The translations under genes and the position numbers were made by a program. 64,000 bases of DNA from Nemopilema nomurai (taxonomy: Eukaryota; Cnidaria; Scyphozoa; Rhizostomeae; Rhizostomatidae). Positions 1 to 13,020 of this stretch are shown here, piece by piece. Each line of letters starts with the position of its first letter. Within the stretch, counting starts at the first letter, position 1. The stretch spans positions 1,666,943 to 1,730,942 of the forward strand of contig ML133386.1 in the NCBI GenBank assembly GCA_003864495.1. The letters are read 5' to 3'. Below the pieces are notes generated by a model. The model did not search any database. It had not been told where the DNA came from and was given only the letters and a program-made list of their open reading frames with translations.

Positions 1-98
1 GACTGGAAGGATGAATAATAATACTCAGAATAAAGATCTTTCTTAACATTCTATGACATAATTTGCTGCTGATTAGTTTGTTTCTTTTTCTGCTGCAG

Positions 99-3000
99 GA
101 TGTTGGTGGGGGGCTTGGTCATCTATCCAGATACTTGGCTTTTGAACATAATTTGCAAGTTGTCACAATTGAGTCAGAGGGACATCACAAAACCACAGCA
201 GAGAAATTTGATAAGTATGACTTCATCTGGTATTCCATTCTCTGATGTTTAAAATCTTTTCCCAAAATACTTTGTTTTTACAAGCTCTTTTGTATTAAGC
301 ATGGGGTTTTTAACTTTGTTGCCTCTAATCAGAATTTAAAAAGAATTTTTCTTTAGTTATTTTGCATACTAGATTAATAGTTAGGCGCCATATAGTAATT
401 AAGTAGCACCTGAGTTGTTCATTCTGTGCTTACAAACTGTTACGAAAACTCAATTTGGGGTTGAGGGTTGCACAAGGCTTTTGCTATGCAATTTTTTTGC
501 ACCCTCCACTTTTCTAAAACATTTTTCCAGCATTCGCAGATGTTTTTAACAACAATTGTTCAACTTTGGAAAGTTTCTCTAACTTTGGAATATTTCTTTA
601 ACCCTGTATTGTTTCTTTAACTTTGGAATGCTTCTTTAACTTAGGAATGCTTCTTTAACTTTGGAATGCTTCTTTAAGTTAGGAATGCTTCTTCAACTTA
701 GGAATGCTTCTTCAACTTAGGAATGCTTCTCTAACTTTGGAATGTATCTTTAACTTAGGAATGCTTCTTCAACTTAGGAATGCTTCTTTAACTTAGGAAT
801 GCTTCTTCAACTTTGGAATGCTTCTTCAACTTAGGAATGCTTCTTTAACTTAGGAATGCTTCTTCAACTTAGGAATGCTTCTTCAACTTAGGAATGCTTC
901 TCTAACTTTGGAATGTATCTTTAACTTAGGAATGCTTCTTCAACTTAGGAATGCTTCTTTAACTTAGGAATGCTTCTTCAACTTTGGAATGCTTCTTCAA
1001 CTAAGGAATGCTTCTTTAACTTAGGAATGCTTCTCTAACTTTGGAATGCTTCTTCAACTTAGGATTGCTTCTTCAACTTAGGAATGCTTCTTCAACTTAG
1101 GAATGCTTCTTTAACTTAGGAATGCTTCTCTAACTTTGGAATGTATCTTCAACTTAGGATGCTTCTTCAACTTAGGAATGCTTCTTCAACTTAGGAATGC
1201 TTCTTCAACTTAGGAATGCTTCTTTAACTTAGGAATGCTTCTTCAACTTAGGAATGCTTCTTCAACTTAGGAATGCTTCTTCAACGTAGGAATGCTTCTT
1301 CAACTTTGGAATGCTTCTTCAACTTAGGAATGCTTCTTCAACGTAGGAATGCTTCTTCAACTTAGGAATGCTTCTTGAACGGATTAGCTGTTTCACTGCA
1401 GTGGCTGCACTGTTGTGTGTATTTATTGTCTTTCACTACCCAATGCTATTTGATTTTCTCTACATGTTTGTACAGAGAAACCCTCAGAGACATACAAAGA
1501 CTGAAGCTGAAGGTGAGCACTCATCATCTTTTATCCAACATTTAATAAGGCATGTTTTGATGCACTGGGGACATGTGCACAAAAACCGCATGCATAAAAA
1601 GTCGTATTATGCAAATGTGGCGTAAATGGCTGGCATAGTCCGCAAACAAGCACCTTAACTAAACTTCCACAAATTACAATAGAGTGAGTAATCATATATC
1701 ACTGTCTTCGTCTTAAAGTTTTGCAGCGCTCAATGCTCTTCAAAATGCTGCATGTGCTCTTTTGAATTTAAATATTTGTTCTTATGACATTATTATATTC
1801 CTTTTATCTCTGATCTATTTATAAGTTTGCTATTTTGTTTGAATATATTTTGTTTGCCATCTATTTCCAAGACCTCAACGAGTCCCCAGGTCTGCAGCGA
1901 GGCACCTCCGGTTCATGTGACGAAAATGGTATGTGAGATGTCAGTTAGAAAGCAAGCTGGGACTTGCATTTGTTCATTGTCATTTTGTTCATTATGTGTC
2001 AGCATTTTGCCCCCAGATCCAACGCTGAATCGTTTGAGGTTACTAAGTGCTGAAAATATTGAAACCAGGATTCTATTTTCGTGTTTACCTTTGGCTGTGA
2101 TGGGAAAATTTTCGCCACAATACTTACTAAATTCCAATTAGATAATTATATACTCTCTCTATTATGATATCTTTAACATTAAAAAATATAGCTGTTCATC
2201 GAAGGAAATTAGCGGAAGTGGTCCAAAGGAAGTACAATCTGGTTGTTGGTTGATACTTTGACTCGAACATGAACTGTATTTTCCTGCGCGCAAAAATAAG
2301 TGTCTAGTCTAGGTCAATAAGCTAAAATGAGATTTATACCGAGCAAAGAAGGATGGCGTATATTTGTTGACTTAAATTGTGCTTAGTTTTCGCTGGTTTT
2401 AGGTTCCCCTGGACATTGAAGCTGACGAGTTTATGAACACCGTTCTGTCAGCCAGAGGAAAATCACAGTCTAGGTGCTCTGAACAAAACCTGATCCCTTT
2501 AGTATCGAGAAATGGGACTGCAGTCATTCAAGAAGCTCCTATTCTTAGTAAAGAGAACTTCGTTTTGGTCGGACTACACACGTGCGGAGATCTGTCTCCC
2601 ACAATGATACGTACGTTTGTGAATTGCAAAGGAGCAAAGGCGATCGTTTTAATAGGCTGTTGCTACATGAAGCTGACATGCCAAGACGGAGAATTGTCGG
2701 CTGACCCCCAGGAAAATAATTTGCCTGCCGCAAATGAAACGGATTGTTCACGTCTGATCGACTCAGACATGGGCGGATGTAACACAGCTGCAGATAGGAC
2801 TGGACATGACACAATTTCAAATGACACAGCTTCAATTACCAGTTATTCTTTAGAAACATGTGATTATTGTTATCGACGCAGCACGGATGATAAGCATGTA
2901 AGATCATGCTGTTCTCCTCGTTGCTTCCCAAAACACAGTGGTTTTCCAATGAGCAGATTGTTACGAAGTCAGGCGAGGATATCTATTGGCTGGGATGCAT

Positions 3001-5141
3001 TGGAACTTGCTTGTCACAACTTTGACAATTACTGTCAGAGGATTATCGGTATTTGAAAATTTTGTGGTCCAGTGAGTCTATCGCGTCTGCATTAAGTAAT
3101 GTCTTTGTATTTGAGCAAAGAAAGTCAAAGCTTACTTGAAACTCGCGATTTCAGCTTTTATCAATCTTTACATTTATATTCACAGGTTAAAATGTAATTA
3201 CCCGCTTTATCAGTGTGCCGCCACTATGCTTGCCTGCTTCTCAATCGAAGAAAATTGTGAATTGCTTATGATTCACCCATCTTAAATCAGCCACTATAAA
3301 AATTCCATAACATTTATGAAAAAAAGATTACTGCATGCCATTATATTGAGCCATGTTTCTAACTGCCAAATGGACCCTTCAAGCCTCCACTACACTTAGA
3401 TTTAAGATTTTATTTAAGCTAGATTTATAATTCGTTCTTGACTTGCAAGTAGTTCTCAAGAACTTGAACGGTGCAGTTATAACAGCGCGGTTTTGTATTT
3501 GCAGAGGAAAAGGGAAAGCTGAAAACCCAGTGCTACAGGGCTGCATTAGAAGTTGTTATCAGGAAGGTTAGGCCGGATTTGAAGAATCCACAAATTAGAT
3601 GTCAGAAGATAAAAGGAGCTTCGCGTATGACCTTTAATGAGTGAGTGCTTGCTGTTTGCAAATTATTCGATCTTGTTGCTTTGTTTTACTATCCTGATTC
3701 GAAATGCACTTTAATCGCTTCATAAGAAATTTTACGCAATTCATATTATTCAGACTTTGCTTTCTGGGCTTTAAGATTGCAAAATAGGTTTTTTAGGCCA
3801 AATGTCATGTCGGACAGTATTATACATATTCGCACCGCCTCGTATTCGCCCCGCCTCGTATCCGCGTGATCACATGTAATGATTGATTCCTTTCCAGATA
3901 TGCAAATGCCGCATTGCGCAGAATCAATATAGACATGCCACCCGAAGAACTTTTGGAAGGTAGTAATATCTTCTATTTGTTTGTGAATAACTCTGCTCCT
4001 AGAGGTATATAAGGTGTACAAACCTCTCTTAATGAATTTACGTATAGAGCCCGTAGCTTTTATCCTCATTTGATTACTCTCTTTGGAGTCATTTTGATTT
4101 TGTATTGCTTATGATAAACGAGCGTAGATCTTCCCCTTTTTGCGTTTTCCGTCAAGAAAACGATAAAACATTCTTTTGGAGTTTTCACGAACATTTAATT
4201 GGAGACACCTACCACTTTAAACTGAAAGTAGTCTGTTATATTGCCAATTTTGAACAATTCATCTCTAGAAGTTGTTTATTAAAAGCTGTGGTGCCTGTTT
4301 AAACTGTGGTGCAAGTTTAAACGCACGAGGTTTTTTGGTCTCCTAATTTGTCAATTCACTCGACTTAAAGGAAAGAAGAAGGCAGTGGAGTTTCAGTACC
4401 CGATTCTTGGCAGACAACCAGTGTCGCTTTTTATTAACTTGATTTGAAGACGCAACATACAAGAATTATCACTGACGCAAACTCAATCTACATTTTCGTG
4501 AACTGTTCTATTCTTGATTTTACGTACTGGTTATATTTTCAGAACTGAACATTGACTGTCTGCTCTCGAGATGGAAAGATGTCATCATGTTCTACTGCCT
4601 CAGATTGCTACTCGGCCCTGTTATCGAAAGCCTGGTCTTGACAGATAGGCTCTTGCACTTGCAGGAGCACGGTAAGCAATCATTCCAACCTTTGGAAGAA
4701 ATAACTTTTAAACATCAAGACGCATACTTTTATGGCATGCTATGATCCTAGCCATATCTCGAAAGAAAGATTTATTTATTTTGTACCTTTTTAATCAAAC
4801 ATACATTCCTGAAAGAGTTTCTTTCTCATAAGAGTAAGGGCCTTTTTCCCTAGTCCTAGTAAAGCTGTTTCCCACACAAAAGTAATGAAATTTCGGGGAA
4901 TCCTCAACGCTACCATCAATTTTGAAAGCTTTTTTCATTCACTATGACTCCATTTCTCTATAGTTGAAGGCAAATCAGTTTAGTCTTTTTACACATTTAT
5001 GATCTATTTATCTTTTTCCGACTCCGTCTGATGATACCCTTTTTCTTCTCATTTCTGACAGGTTTAAAAGCAAACCTTCACACTGTTTTTGATGCGAAGA
5101 TTTCTCCAAGGAACTTTGCTTTGGTGTCTATCAAAAGCTGA
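99..5141 (+). CDS. METTL25B: METTL25B/RRNAD1-like methyltransferase-fold protein, 3' part (8 exons, 5' end outside window)
   Basis: Exons read at 99-214, 1476-1512, 1872-1928, 2403-3048, 3505-3640, 3898-3959, 4543-4671 and 5062-5141, with phases that join without a stop for about 420 residues. The first visible exon carries the SAM-binding glycine loop (DVGGGLGHLSRYL, human VDVGSGQGHLSRF). Exon 2403-3048 carries LVGLHTCGDLS and GCCYMKL, then an insert of roughly 70 residues rich in Asn, Asp, Ser and Cys before GFPMS; human RRNAD1 has a short loop there. Later exons carry QCYRAALEVVIRK, ESLVLTDRLLHLQEHG and the terminal SPRNFALVS. These favour METTL25B over METTL25. The family has a Rossmann methyltransferase fold, but its substrate is poorly defined. 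The start lies upstream of the window, and bases 1-98 are intron. Identity is strong; the borders of the two shortest exons are less certain. Confidence 0.9.
563..1380. repeat. 19-bp minisatellite in METTL25B intron
   Basis: About 43 head-to-tail copies of a 19-bp unit (TCAACTTAGGAATGCTTCT and variants) fill most of the intron between exons 99-214 and 1476-1512. Two main variants alternate, with AACTTAGG or AACTTTGG cores. A nine-unit block recurs 171 bp later (the CTAAC of the variant run is at 731 and again at 902), which indicates higher-order amplification. The array ends 95 bp before the next exon. Confidence 0.95.
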
Positions 5142-5179
5142 TGTCTGTTTCTACTAGCGAGGGTCACCCCAAAATTATT

Positions 5180-5770
5180 GAGATATCCGTCTACCGCTCG
5201 AAATATGATTTCAATGGAGGGAAATCGAAACGGGTTTATGACATTGTGACAGCCGATGAAAGTTAGATTTACGAATTTGACCCAGAGACAAAGCGCCAAT
5301 CCTCAATTTGGATCTTTCCGAATGAAAGCCCGCCGCAAAAATTTGGCGATCCAGAAGCGTCGGCAAAAAGAAGGTGGCGTACTTTTCTCAAAGACGGGTC
5401 ATGTCGCAACCGTTCAACTTGAAGACCGTCATACAGTGAACGCGGAATGGTATGTCAACCACTGCATACCATAGGTTCTAGACGTTTGGCAAAATAAACG
5501 CCCAAGACACCATGACAACGCTTCCGCTCACACAGATGCTTTGACCATCGACTTTCTGTTCAACAATTCAATTCAGTTGATGACCCACCGCTATATTCAC
5601 CTGATTCGGCACCTTGTGGCTTATTTCTCTTTCCAACCGTGAAAGATAAAATTCACTGATTTTATCGTATGAGACTTTTAGTAGAAGCCAGTGGAGGATA
5701 TTTTGAGAAACTGTGAAAATTTGAACATGGCGCCACTTGCGGTTGTCGAATATCTCAAAAATTTTGGATT
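5180..5770 (+). mobile_element. Degenerate mariner-type transposase fragment (pseudogene)
   Basis: Translation in shifting frames gives hallmark mariner pieces: VYDIVTADES around 5235-5265, FDPETK, KTGHVATVQLEDR, NAEWY around 5440, HHDNASAHT around 5508 and YSPDSAP around 5592. The coding frame is broken by at least two in-frame stops (one replaces the tryptophan after the first catalytic aspartate, one follows NHCIP near 5472) and at least two frameshifts. The position of the third catalytic aspartate reads glycine (APCG). The N-terminal DNA-binding half and clear terminal repeats are not seen. The fragment begins within about 50 bp of the METTL25B stop and probably lies in its 3' UTR. It is inactive. 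Confidence 0.85.
5493..5498 (+). promoter_or_regulatory. AATAAA hexamer within the mariner fragment, possible METTL25B polyadenylation signal
   Basis: This is the first AATAAA after the METTL25B stop (about 350 bases downstream) and it lies in transposase-derived sequence. A second hexamer is at 6335-6340. Which of them is used cannot be told from sequence. Confidence 0.3.
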
Positions 5771-5984
5771 GATCCTTAGGCCCCGTTCACACTTAAGCAT
5801 TTTGAACTGTAGCAAGTAGTTCTGTGATCGGCGAGCCACTGCGAAGTCATACAGCTGAAGACAAAGACTGAGGATAACTAACGTGTAACTTTGTATTCGT
5901 GCTTTATACTCTGATTCGAGACACCTAAATGACCACCAATGCTTACGATGGTTGCAGCACTTCAGAAATATACCTTTTTAAACA

Positions 5985-6190
5985 TCGAGATCAGCAGACA
6001 ATCTGTCAATCAGCAGCAGACAATCTGTCAATCAGCAGCAGACAATCTGTCAATCAGCAGCAGACAATGTGTCAATCAGCAGCAGACAATCTGTCAATCA
6101 GCAGCAGACAATCTGTCAATCAGCAGCAGACAATGTGTCAATCAGCAGCAGACAATCTGTCAATCAGCAGCAGACAATCTGGCAATCCTT
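5985..6190. repeat. 22-bp tandem repeat (CAATCAGCAGCAGACAATCTGT)
   Basis: About nine nearly perfect copies of a 22-bp unit, with occasional ATCTG/ATGTG alternation. Because 22 is not a multiple of three and the unit lacks stops, the array is open in more than one frame and creates artificial Gln/Ser/Asn-rich ORFs. It lies downstream of METTL25B, possibly in its 3' UTR. Confidence 0.95.
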
Positions 6191-7292
6191 ATAACATAAG
6201 CGATTGATTGCTGCACTGTTCCCTTTGGCTCTTTTTATCTTCTTTCGGGAGTGTACTTCTATTTGCAGTCCCTAAAGCACGCTCACTGTAGGCCTTTGTA
6301 TAGCTCGCCCTTTCGTCCAAGCCGTCTTTTCAACAATAAACATATCTTAACCAAATTTCTCTGAGTCTCCCCTCCATTGCAACTTATCCTTGATATGACG
6401 TCATTTTCCCTAAAGTTCTCCATCATGCAGGCGTCACCTAAGATTCTCTAGGACAAAGCAGAAAGAATAGCAACCAAACTACGAAAGAGTGTAATCATTT
6501 AAAAACTCCTTTGAGCAAAGGTTTTGTTAATGCAGAAACATTTGGCAAACAACGTCGATTACATTCGTAGGCGTGGTTGTAACGGTTGCACCAAAATCAC
6601 CGGCAAAGGTGATTGACAGTCTAAACAAAGAAAGGAATTACCAAATCAGACTGTGTCCAGTTAATGTAAATACTCTATCGAGATAGACCCAAGAACTTGA
6701 ACAACTTCAAGCCTGAAACACAGAATTGCTTTAGCTCAAAATTAGGTCAGACAATTTCTTGAAAATTTTGTTTAGTTTTAGGTCGCTTTCTAGGCGTTGC
6801 GAACTAGCTGTTGCGTCTCGTTGAAACCTCTCGCATTAGGCCTTGACCGAAATGGAATCTATGCATTATCCCCTTCAATGCTATGGAAACACTATACGTT
6901 GTCTCCTTCAACTCTCTTGCGAATGTTTTTGCTATACTCGTGGAGATTCGCCCCATATTCATTTATGCGAATGAGGGTCAAAATCAGTTTTGAATTCGCA
7001 AGATTGGTTTCTGCTAGCTTTTTAGATCTATCGTCACTTCGTATGACGAATTTGAAGATTGATAAGAGAATAAGAAGACTATTTTTCTTGTTCTTTTACA
7101 CTTCTGAGCTCGTTGGGACAATAAGCTGTGTTTAAAAAATATTGTATAAAAATTGCTGTGGGATGAGTGGCGGAGATTTCTAAGTGTGCCTCGTATCAAC
7201 ATCGGAGGCCTCGCACCGAGGCTGGGAAGCAAGCCGCATGATCACAAAAAGGAATATGGCAGCAAAGTGAAAAACTTATCGCATTTATCAGC
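6191..7292. other. Intergenic between METTL25B and UTP15
   Basis: An AATAAA lies at 6335-6340. The last 150 bases are the likely 5' UTR and promoter of UTP15. I see no convincing exon, RNA gene or repeat elsewhere; the short open frames here lack coding character. Confidence 0.6.
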
Positions 7293-10200
7293 ATGGACAG
7301 CAGTTTCAAGTCTCTTCAAATCAAACGCTACCCAAAATTATTTGCTAAAGAAAATCCAGAGGATAGATTCTGGAATAAGTTCAAGGTATGAATCTTTTCT
7401 GATGTTTTGAATGTGTTCCTATTGTATCTGGCTTTTTCATTTATGATTGCATTGAAAATCGCCATAGAAAAAAACACATTTACCAATGGCTTGGTGGTGC
7501 ACGATTTTAAATAACTGTTATCCCTCTGCTACACGCTGAAATAAGTGTTTTTTTTTACTTGAACGATCTGTGACCTGGCTACATCGTGTTTGCACTTGTA
7601 CAAAGTTATGTTTGCAGCGTTGTTGGAATTCCCCTACGTTCTATCTTGCATGTTTCTATGTTTTGTATTTTTCCACTAATTTTCTGTATCTGTGTATCAA
7701 TTTTCTATGAATTTGTTGTCTAATTTTTTTAATTACGTTGTTTTTAACAGCAGCTTATTAAATTGTATGTAGTGAAGTTTGATATATAAAAAATTGTATA
7801 CAGTATACATGTACTGGACCGAACTAAACATAAATTCGTTAAACACTAAAGTTAAATGCTAAAGTCTATAGTGTAGTGCTACTACGTTTGTGTCAAAATT
7901 AATTGATAACATGATGACATTTGATTTTGAAGATCATTTCTTGAAGAGCATATACGGAAATTGCTTTAAAAAATTATTGTTTTTTCCTCAGTTCCCTGTC
8001 ATTGTAAAGGAATATTCAGCTATTACTCAAATAGATTTCTGTGAAGTTCCTCCAAAAGATTTTCTGGTCACCTGCTCTAGCAAGGTTTGGACACGTTTTC
8101 TTTTTACCTTGTCTCTCTTTTATCCACTCCGTAAGCCATTGATAAGTGTTTTATTTAATTCTCTATGTTTTTTATTGCAAGAAGATATTTGTTGCAAGGA
8201 AATAATAGTACATGATATTAAGCCCAAGTTATCATAGTACAGAAGTGAAAGCATTCCTTTAGATATGCTAAAATGATTTTTTATACTTACTGCTTTTTTT
8301 ATTTAGGGCAGCTCACTGTTTTCAGCAACAATTAATAGATTGTATTTGATATCTTACAATAAACCTGGAAGACCAGCTTATCATAATGTTTTTTGTTGGT
8401 TATTGTTGATGTGAGGATTTAGATTTCTTATTTTCCAGATACAACTTTTTAGTTCAACCACCACTCAGCTAAAGAGAACAATTACCAGGTTTAAAAGTAG
8501 TGCATGTTGTGGAAAATTTAGAAAAGATGGAAAGTTGATAGTTTCTGGCTTTGAAGATGGTGGACTAAAGGTGAAAATTTGTATTATTTTGATCCAGTTA
8601 AAGATCATGAAAAGGCAAAATTTTAGTGTTGGGATTATTCTTTACAGTTTATCTTTAATATTCTTCATTGTTATCTTTCTTTTCATAAATATTTTTCTTT
8701 AAAGTGGAAAAATAGACTTAACTTCAGCATTTGCTTTTTATGATTGTCTAGCACAATCTGAGGAACATAAAATGACAAAATTGCATTTTGATTCTTGAAG
8801 TTTCATTATGTATTCAGTATTGGAAGTAATTTCTGTTGGGATAGGCTCATTGAGACTGGGTGCATGTATTGACCTCCCCTCCAGCCCGGCCTGTCGAGAG
8901 ATAACAACTGCTGAGTTTCAGACATTTCCAATGATCTCATTGCGTTGAAGGCTTCAAATGTTTGTTGACCTTTCATCAGGAATGTATTTCTATTATCATG
9001 CCTTCCTCTTTTCATGTCTTTTGGGTCCTTCTTTTCCTTCCCTTCCTCTTTTTCAGAACCCCCTATAACCTATCTAGGATTCCTAAATCTTCAGTCAATT
9101 TTAAAAAACATTTTGTTTTAAAACTTATTTTTGCTATTTTCTTAATCTAGGTTTTCGACTCAAGCAGTCGTACTGTTTTGAGACACTTCAAGCCACATTC
9201 CAAGTAAGTATGATGCTCCACACTTTGCTATGATTTTGTGATTATGACTTAAATTCTGTTGAGCATTTTTAAGGTTAACATATCACCAACCAAAGTCCTA
9301 GATACGACAACAAAACTGCTGACTTCTGCTTTGCTGTTATCTAGTACATGCACTCCACCTTATTTAGATTATAATAAGAGCTTGTTTGAGTGGTCATATA
9401 AAGAAAAAATTAAACATGAGTGCAATATCATGTTTTCACATTCTAATCACTAAATAATGTAATCATTCAATCATACAAGATTTGATTGTATGATAATTAG
9501 AAAATAGCCTCCTTATTTATGATTTTCCACCTGTTTCAAACTAATGAGGTTTTTCATTTAGGGCAGCACATGTGGCTGGATTTCTTCCAAACACAAGTCA
9601 AGTTTTCTCTGCATCTGATGACTGCACTCTCAAATGCACAGACATCCCAACTCAAAATGAGGTTTCATGTCTACAAGGCCACAATGTAATCCCCCTATTT
9701 TCGCTGATATAATTACATTCAGCCTCTTTTCAGGTTTTTCCTTGAAGTTTGAAACAATAATGAAGATTTAAGAAAGTCCACCTTTTTGTTTTTAATAATT
9801 GCTACCTAATCTTGTTTCAACTTATCATTGCAGTTTTTTGTTTGTTTTTTAACAGTGAAGACATTCTGTTTTCTTGAGTGCAATTTTAAATGGTGCCAGG
9901 CTTTTGCATACAGCGTAAACTTTAGCTCTAATTCTTATTTCCTTATGGATAGGACTACATCAGAAGTGGAGATTGTAGCTCTGCAAACAGCAATGTCTTA
10001 TTGACAGGTGAGTGCCCAAGCCAGACATGACTACAGTTATTTAAGGCCTGACCCTTGAACCTTTCAAAATAGATTTAAATTAAGTCAGACTAATTTGTAG
10101 TTTGCTTAGTCTTTAATTTAAAGCGTTTTTGCTTCATATTTTAGGTGGATATGATCATACTGTAAAGCTGTGGGATTTGCGAGCAGTAGGATCTACACTA

Positions 10201-13020
10201 AATGTCAACCATGGCTATCCTGTCGAGTCAGTTCTTCTTTATCCAAATTGTGGAATGTGCATTTCGGCAGGTTGTATTCTAAGCTCACTGCTTGTTTATA
10301 TATAAACTTAATTAGCCATTTGATAATTGAATTAAGCAATGCAGACATCAGTTTAGAGCCAATTTTTGTGTAATTAATTTTCAATTCTTTCAACTTTCAA
10401 TTTGTGTTGCCTTGTTCCCAGATTGTACAAATGCATCCAAACATGATTTTAATGAGTGCAACCTTATATTCCAGGTGGAAATATAATCAAAGTTTGGGAC
10501 ATTTTGGCTGGTGGAAAAATGCTTTTCAGTTTTTCAAACCACCAGAAAACAATAACCAGTTTGTGTTTCGATGGCTCATACACAAGGTTGCTTTCTGGCT
10601 CAATTGACAGGTATGTCATCAAAGGTGCTTACACTTTGAAGGCATCGCTTCATTGGCCTTTTTTATATTATTGTGTTGGTTTCCATTTATTTGAAATGTT
10701 ACTTTGGTGCAGAGGTTTGTTATGTCAATCCACATAACATGGAATTGTACAGTTTTTCGCTAATCATTTCCAAGTGACCTTGTTACTTGACCTTTAAAAG
10801 GGCAGAGCCAGCCTGAGTCCCACTCCTCTGTCGATTTGCATCATTACATATAGTGAATGCAAGCGTCTTTAATGTCGCCTTAGTTTTGATGACATAACAT
10901 TTATGTCCTAGGCATGTCAAGGTGTATAACACGGATGACTACTCTGTAGTTGCAAGTCTCGACTACCCTTCCGCCATTACGTCTGTCGGTTTGTCGGTAT
11001 GTCTCCCGTCTAACGCTTCTCTGCAGTGACACAATGTACACTTGGTGGGCTTACACAATGTGTAGCAGATGGGCTTGCAATTTTCACTTGTAGACGAAGC
11101 CGATTTTATTGTCAGTAGTGACTGAAACCTACCTCTGATTTTACCTTACAAGCCTATTGGTGTTTAGAACGTGACAGTTCTAGGTTAAGTTTCATGCTTA
11201 TTGCAATCATCATGTAACTCTAGATACTATTATCGTAAATACGGGTGTTTTTCCCTTAGTAATCAGAATACAAGTTTTTGTTCTTGAGGATTGAAATTTG
11301 TTGCGAGTGACATTGAAAGCCATTGTCTATTCGAGTGATTCATGCATCCTTGCCACCAGGGAAATGGGAGTCATCTAGTTGTTGGGATGGCTGATGGCTC
11401 GATTAACATAAAAGAACGGAAGTTGCCAAAACAACAGGATCAAGCCTCGATAGCACCCGCGCCACCCAGACGAGGCACTGCCAGATATTTTGAAAGAGGG
11501 CGCAGTGAGAAACCTCAGGAAGTAAATGACTTTTCCTTCCTCAATTCAATTCAACCCTTGTTAACAATTCAATTCAATTCAACCCTCAATTCAATTCAAC
11601 CCTTGTCAACAATACAAGGCTTAGCCTTGAAAGCACCGTGCTCGAGATGAAGCATGGAAATCCAGTCAGTTTTTAATTCTGAGCGCAGTGGTTTGTGGTA
11701 GCTCAACTATTGTTTCCTCTATATTTCTGTTTGTCAAACATATCTAACTTTCTTGTGTTTTTGATGTGGACTTCGAATCTTTCTCTTCAGGGAGATTTCG
11801 TTGTTAGAGACCAAAAAAGAGGGAGAGAGAGGAAGGTTGATCGGTTGTTGCGAAGGTTTGAGTATCGTGAAGTCCTTGACTTGGCTCTGTCGGAGAAAGG
11901 AAACAAGGCGCAGGTTGTCAGCTTGCTGATCGAGCTGGCACGACGAGATGGTCTCAGAATTGCACTTTCAAACAGAGACTCGCATGGCATTACCCCCATC
12001 ATGACCTTTCTTATTAAGTAAGTTGTTCACCAGCCTCCCTTTGAAAACGTAATTTCTAATTTGGGTCACGTGTCAATCAACCTTACGCATCGGGGATCAA
12101 GGTGTGAGAACATGAAGTCCAAAAAGTGGATTTCATTTCAATTTTTTGCAGATCATCATATCCATGCTCAAGGTCTAGTGAAATGCCTTATGTATTGGTG
12201 TGGATTATTTACCAACAAAAGGAGTCATTTCGGTCTTACCAGCCACCTGTAACTTGGATTATTTCGTTTGAGTTTATTGTTACTCTTTCAATCTAAGTCT
12301 ACCTATTTAGGCATATTTCTGACGCTTTTGTTTTCATTCAACTCGACACACTGTTCGACTGTTATCTTCCGATGGTGCGCTTTCTTTCAGCGAAATAGCT
12401 GTCTCAATTTCTTTTTTCCTTGTAATCCTCCCATTCTACTGAATTTTGATTATGCTTATCAATACTAAGTCTTTCCCCATTTTTGTATATTTTCCTTTTT
12501 CCTTTCCAGAAACATTTGTAATCCTCTCTATTCCAAGATTTTGATAGACATTGCTTGGCTGATATTAGGTTTGTATTTTGTTGTAATTACATGTATTACA
12601 TTGTATATTTGGTTGTAGTTACTTTTTCTATATATTTTTCATACCTTTAATTGTTATCTCTCTTCGTGGTAACGGTTAACCTGGCCATTTTGAACTGCCC
12701 AATAAGCCACAATGTTTTGATTCAATTTGTCATCGTCTTTGACAGGTATGTGACAGCAGTGACGATTTCATTCTGACAAGGTCTGTGTTTGTTTTAAAAA
12801 ACGCCCTAAATGTAAAACTCTTTGTTTTCTTCCAGAAATTTACACGCCAGTCATCGGAAGATCGGAACAAGGAGATAGTCTTTTTGAAGAACTGCGAAAG
12901 AGGCTTGCTAGAGAGCTAGATTATCAAAAAGAGGCATTTGCAGCTTTGGGGGCTATAGAGACAATTATCGCTGCATCAAAGATTAATATAGCTGGGGAAG
13001 CAGCAAACACACAAATTTAG
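7293..13020 (+). CDS. UTP15: UTP15, small-subunit processome WD40 protein (13 exons, complete)
   Basis: Exons 7293-7385, 7992-8084, 8439-8570, 9151-9203, 9562-9685, 9953-10007, 10145-10270, 10475-10610, 10912-10996, 11360-11521, 11791-12017, 12510-12568 and 12836-13020 join in frame to 509 residues (human about 518). UTP15 belongs to the t-UTP/UtpA group of the nucleolar small-subunit processome, needed for pre-18S processing and linked to pre-rRNA transcription. The N-terminus (YPKLF...FWNKF) precedes WD40 repeats with signatures such as SGFEDGGLKVFD, GGYDHTVKLWDLR, GGNIIKVWDIL, LLSGSIDR and VVGMADGSI. The Utp15 C-terminal domain follows (VDRLLRRFEYREVLDLAL, then EIYTPVIGRS). The start was chosen because its frame runs directly into conserved residues. 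Spacing to UPF1 (about 1.1 kb, same strand) implies independent transcription. Confidence 0.95.
11539..11612. repeat. AATTC-type simple repeat in UTP15 intron
   Basis: Runs of CAATTCAATTCAACCCTTG-type units repeated three to four times just after the exon ending at 11521. The intron donor lies immediately upstream. Confidence 0.8.

Noticed and set aside
5929..6207. Two overlapping Gln/Ser/Asn-rich ORFs
   Set aside because: They are translations of the 22-bp tandem repeat in two frames.
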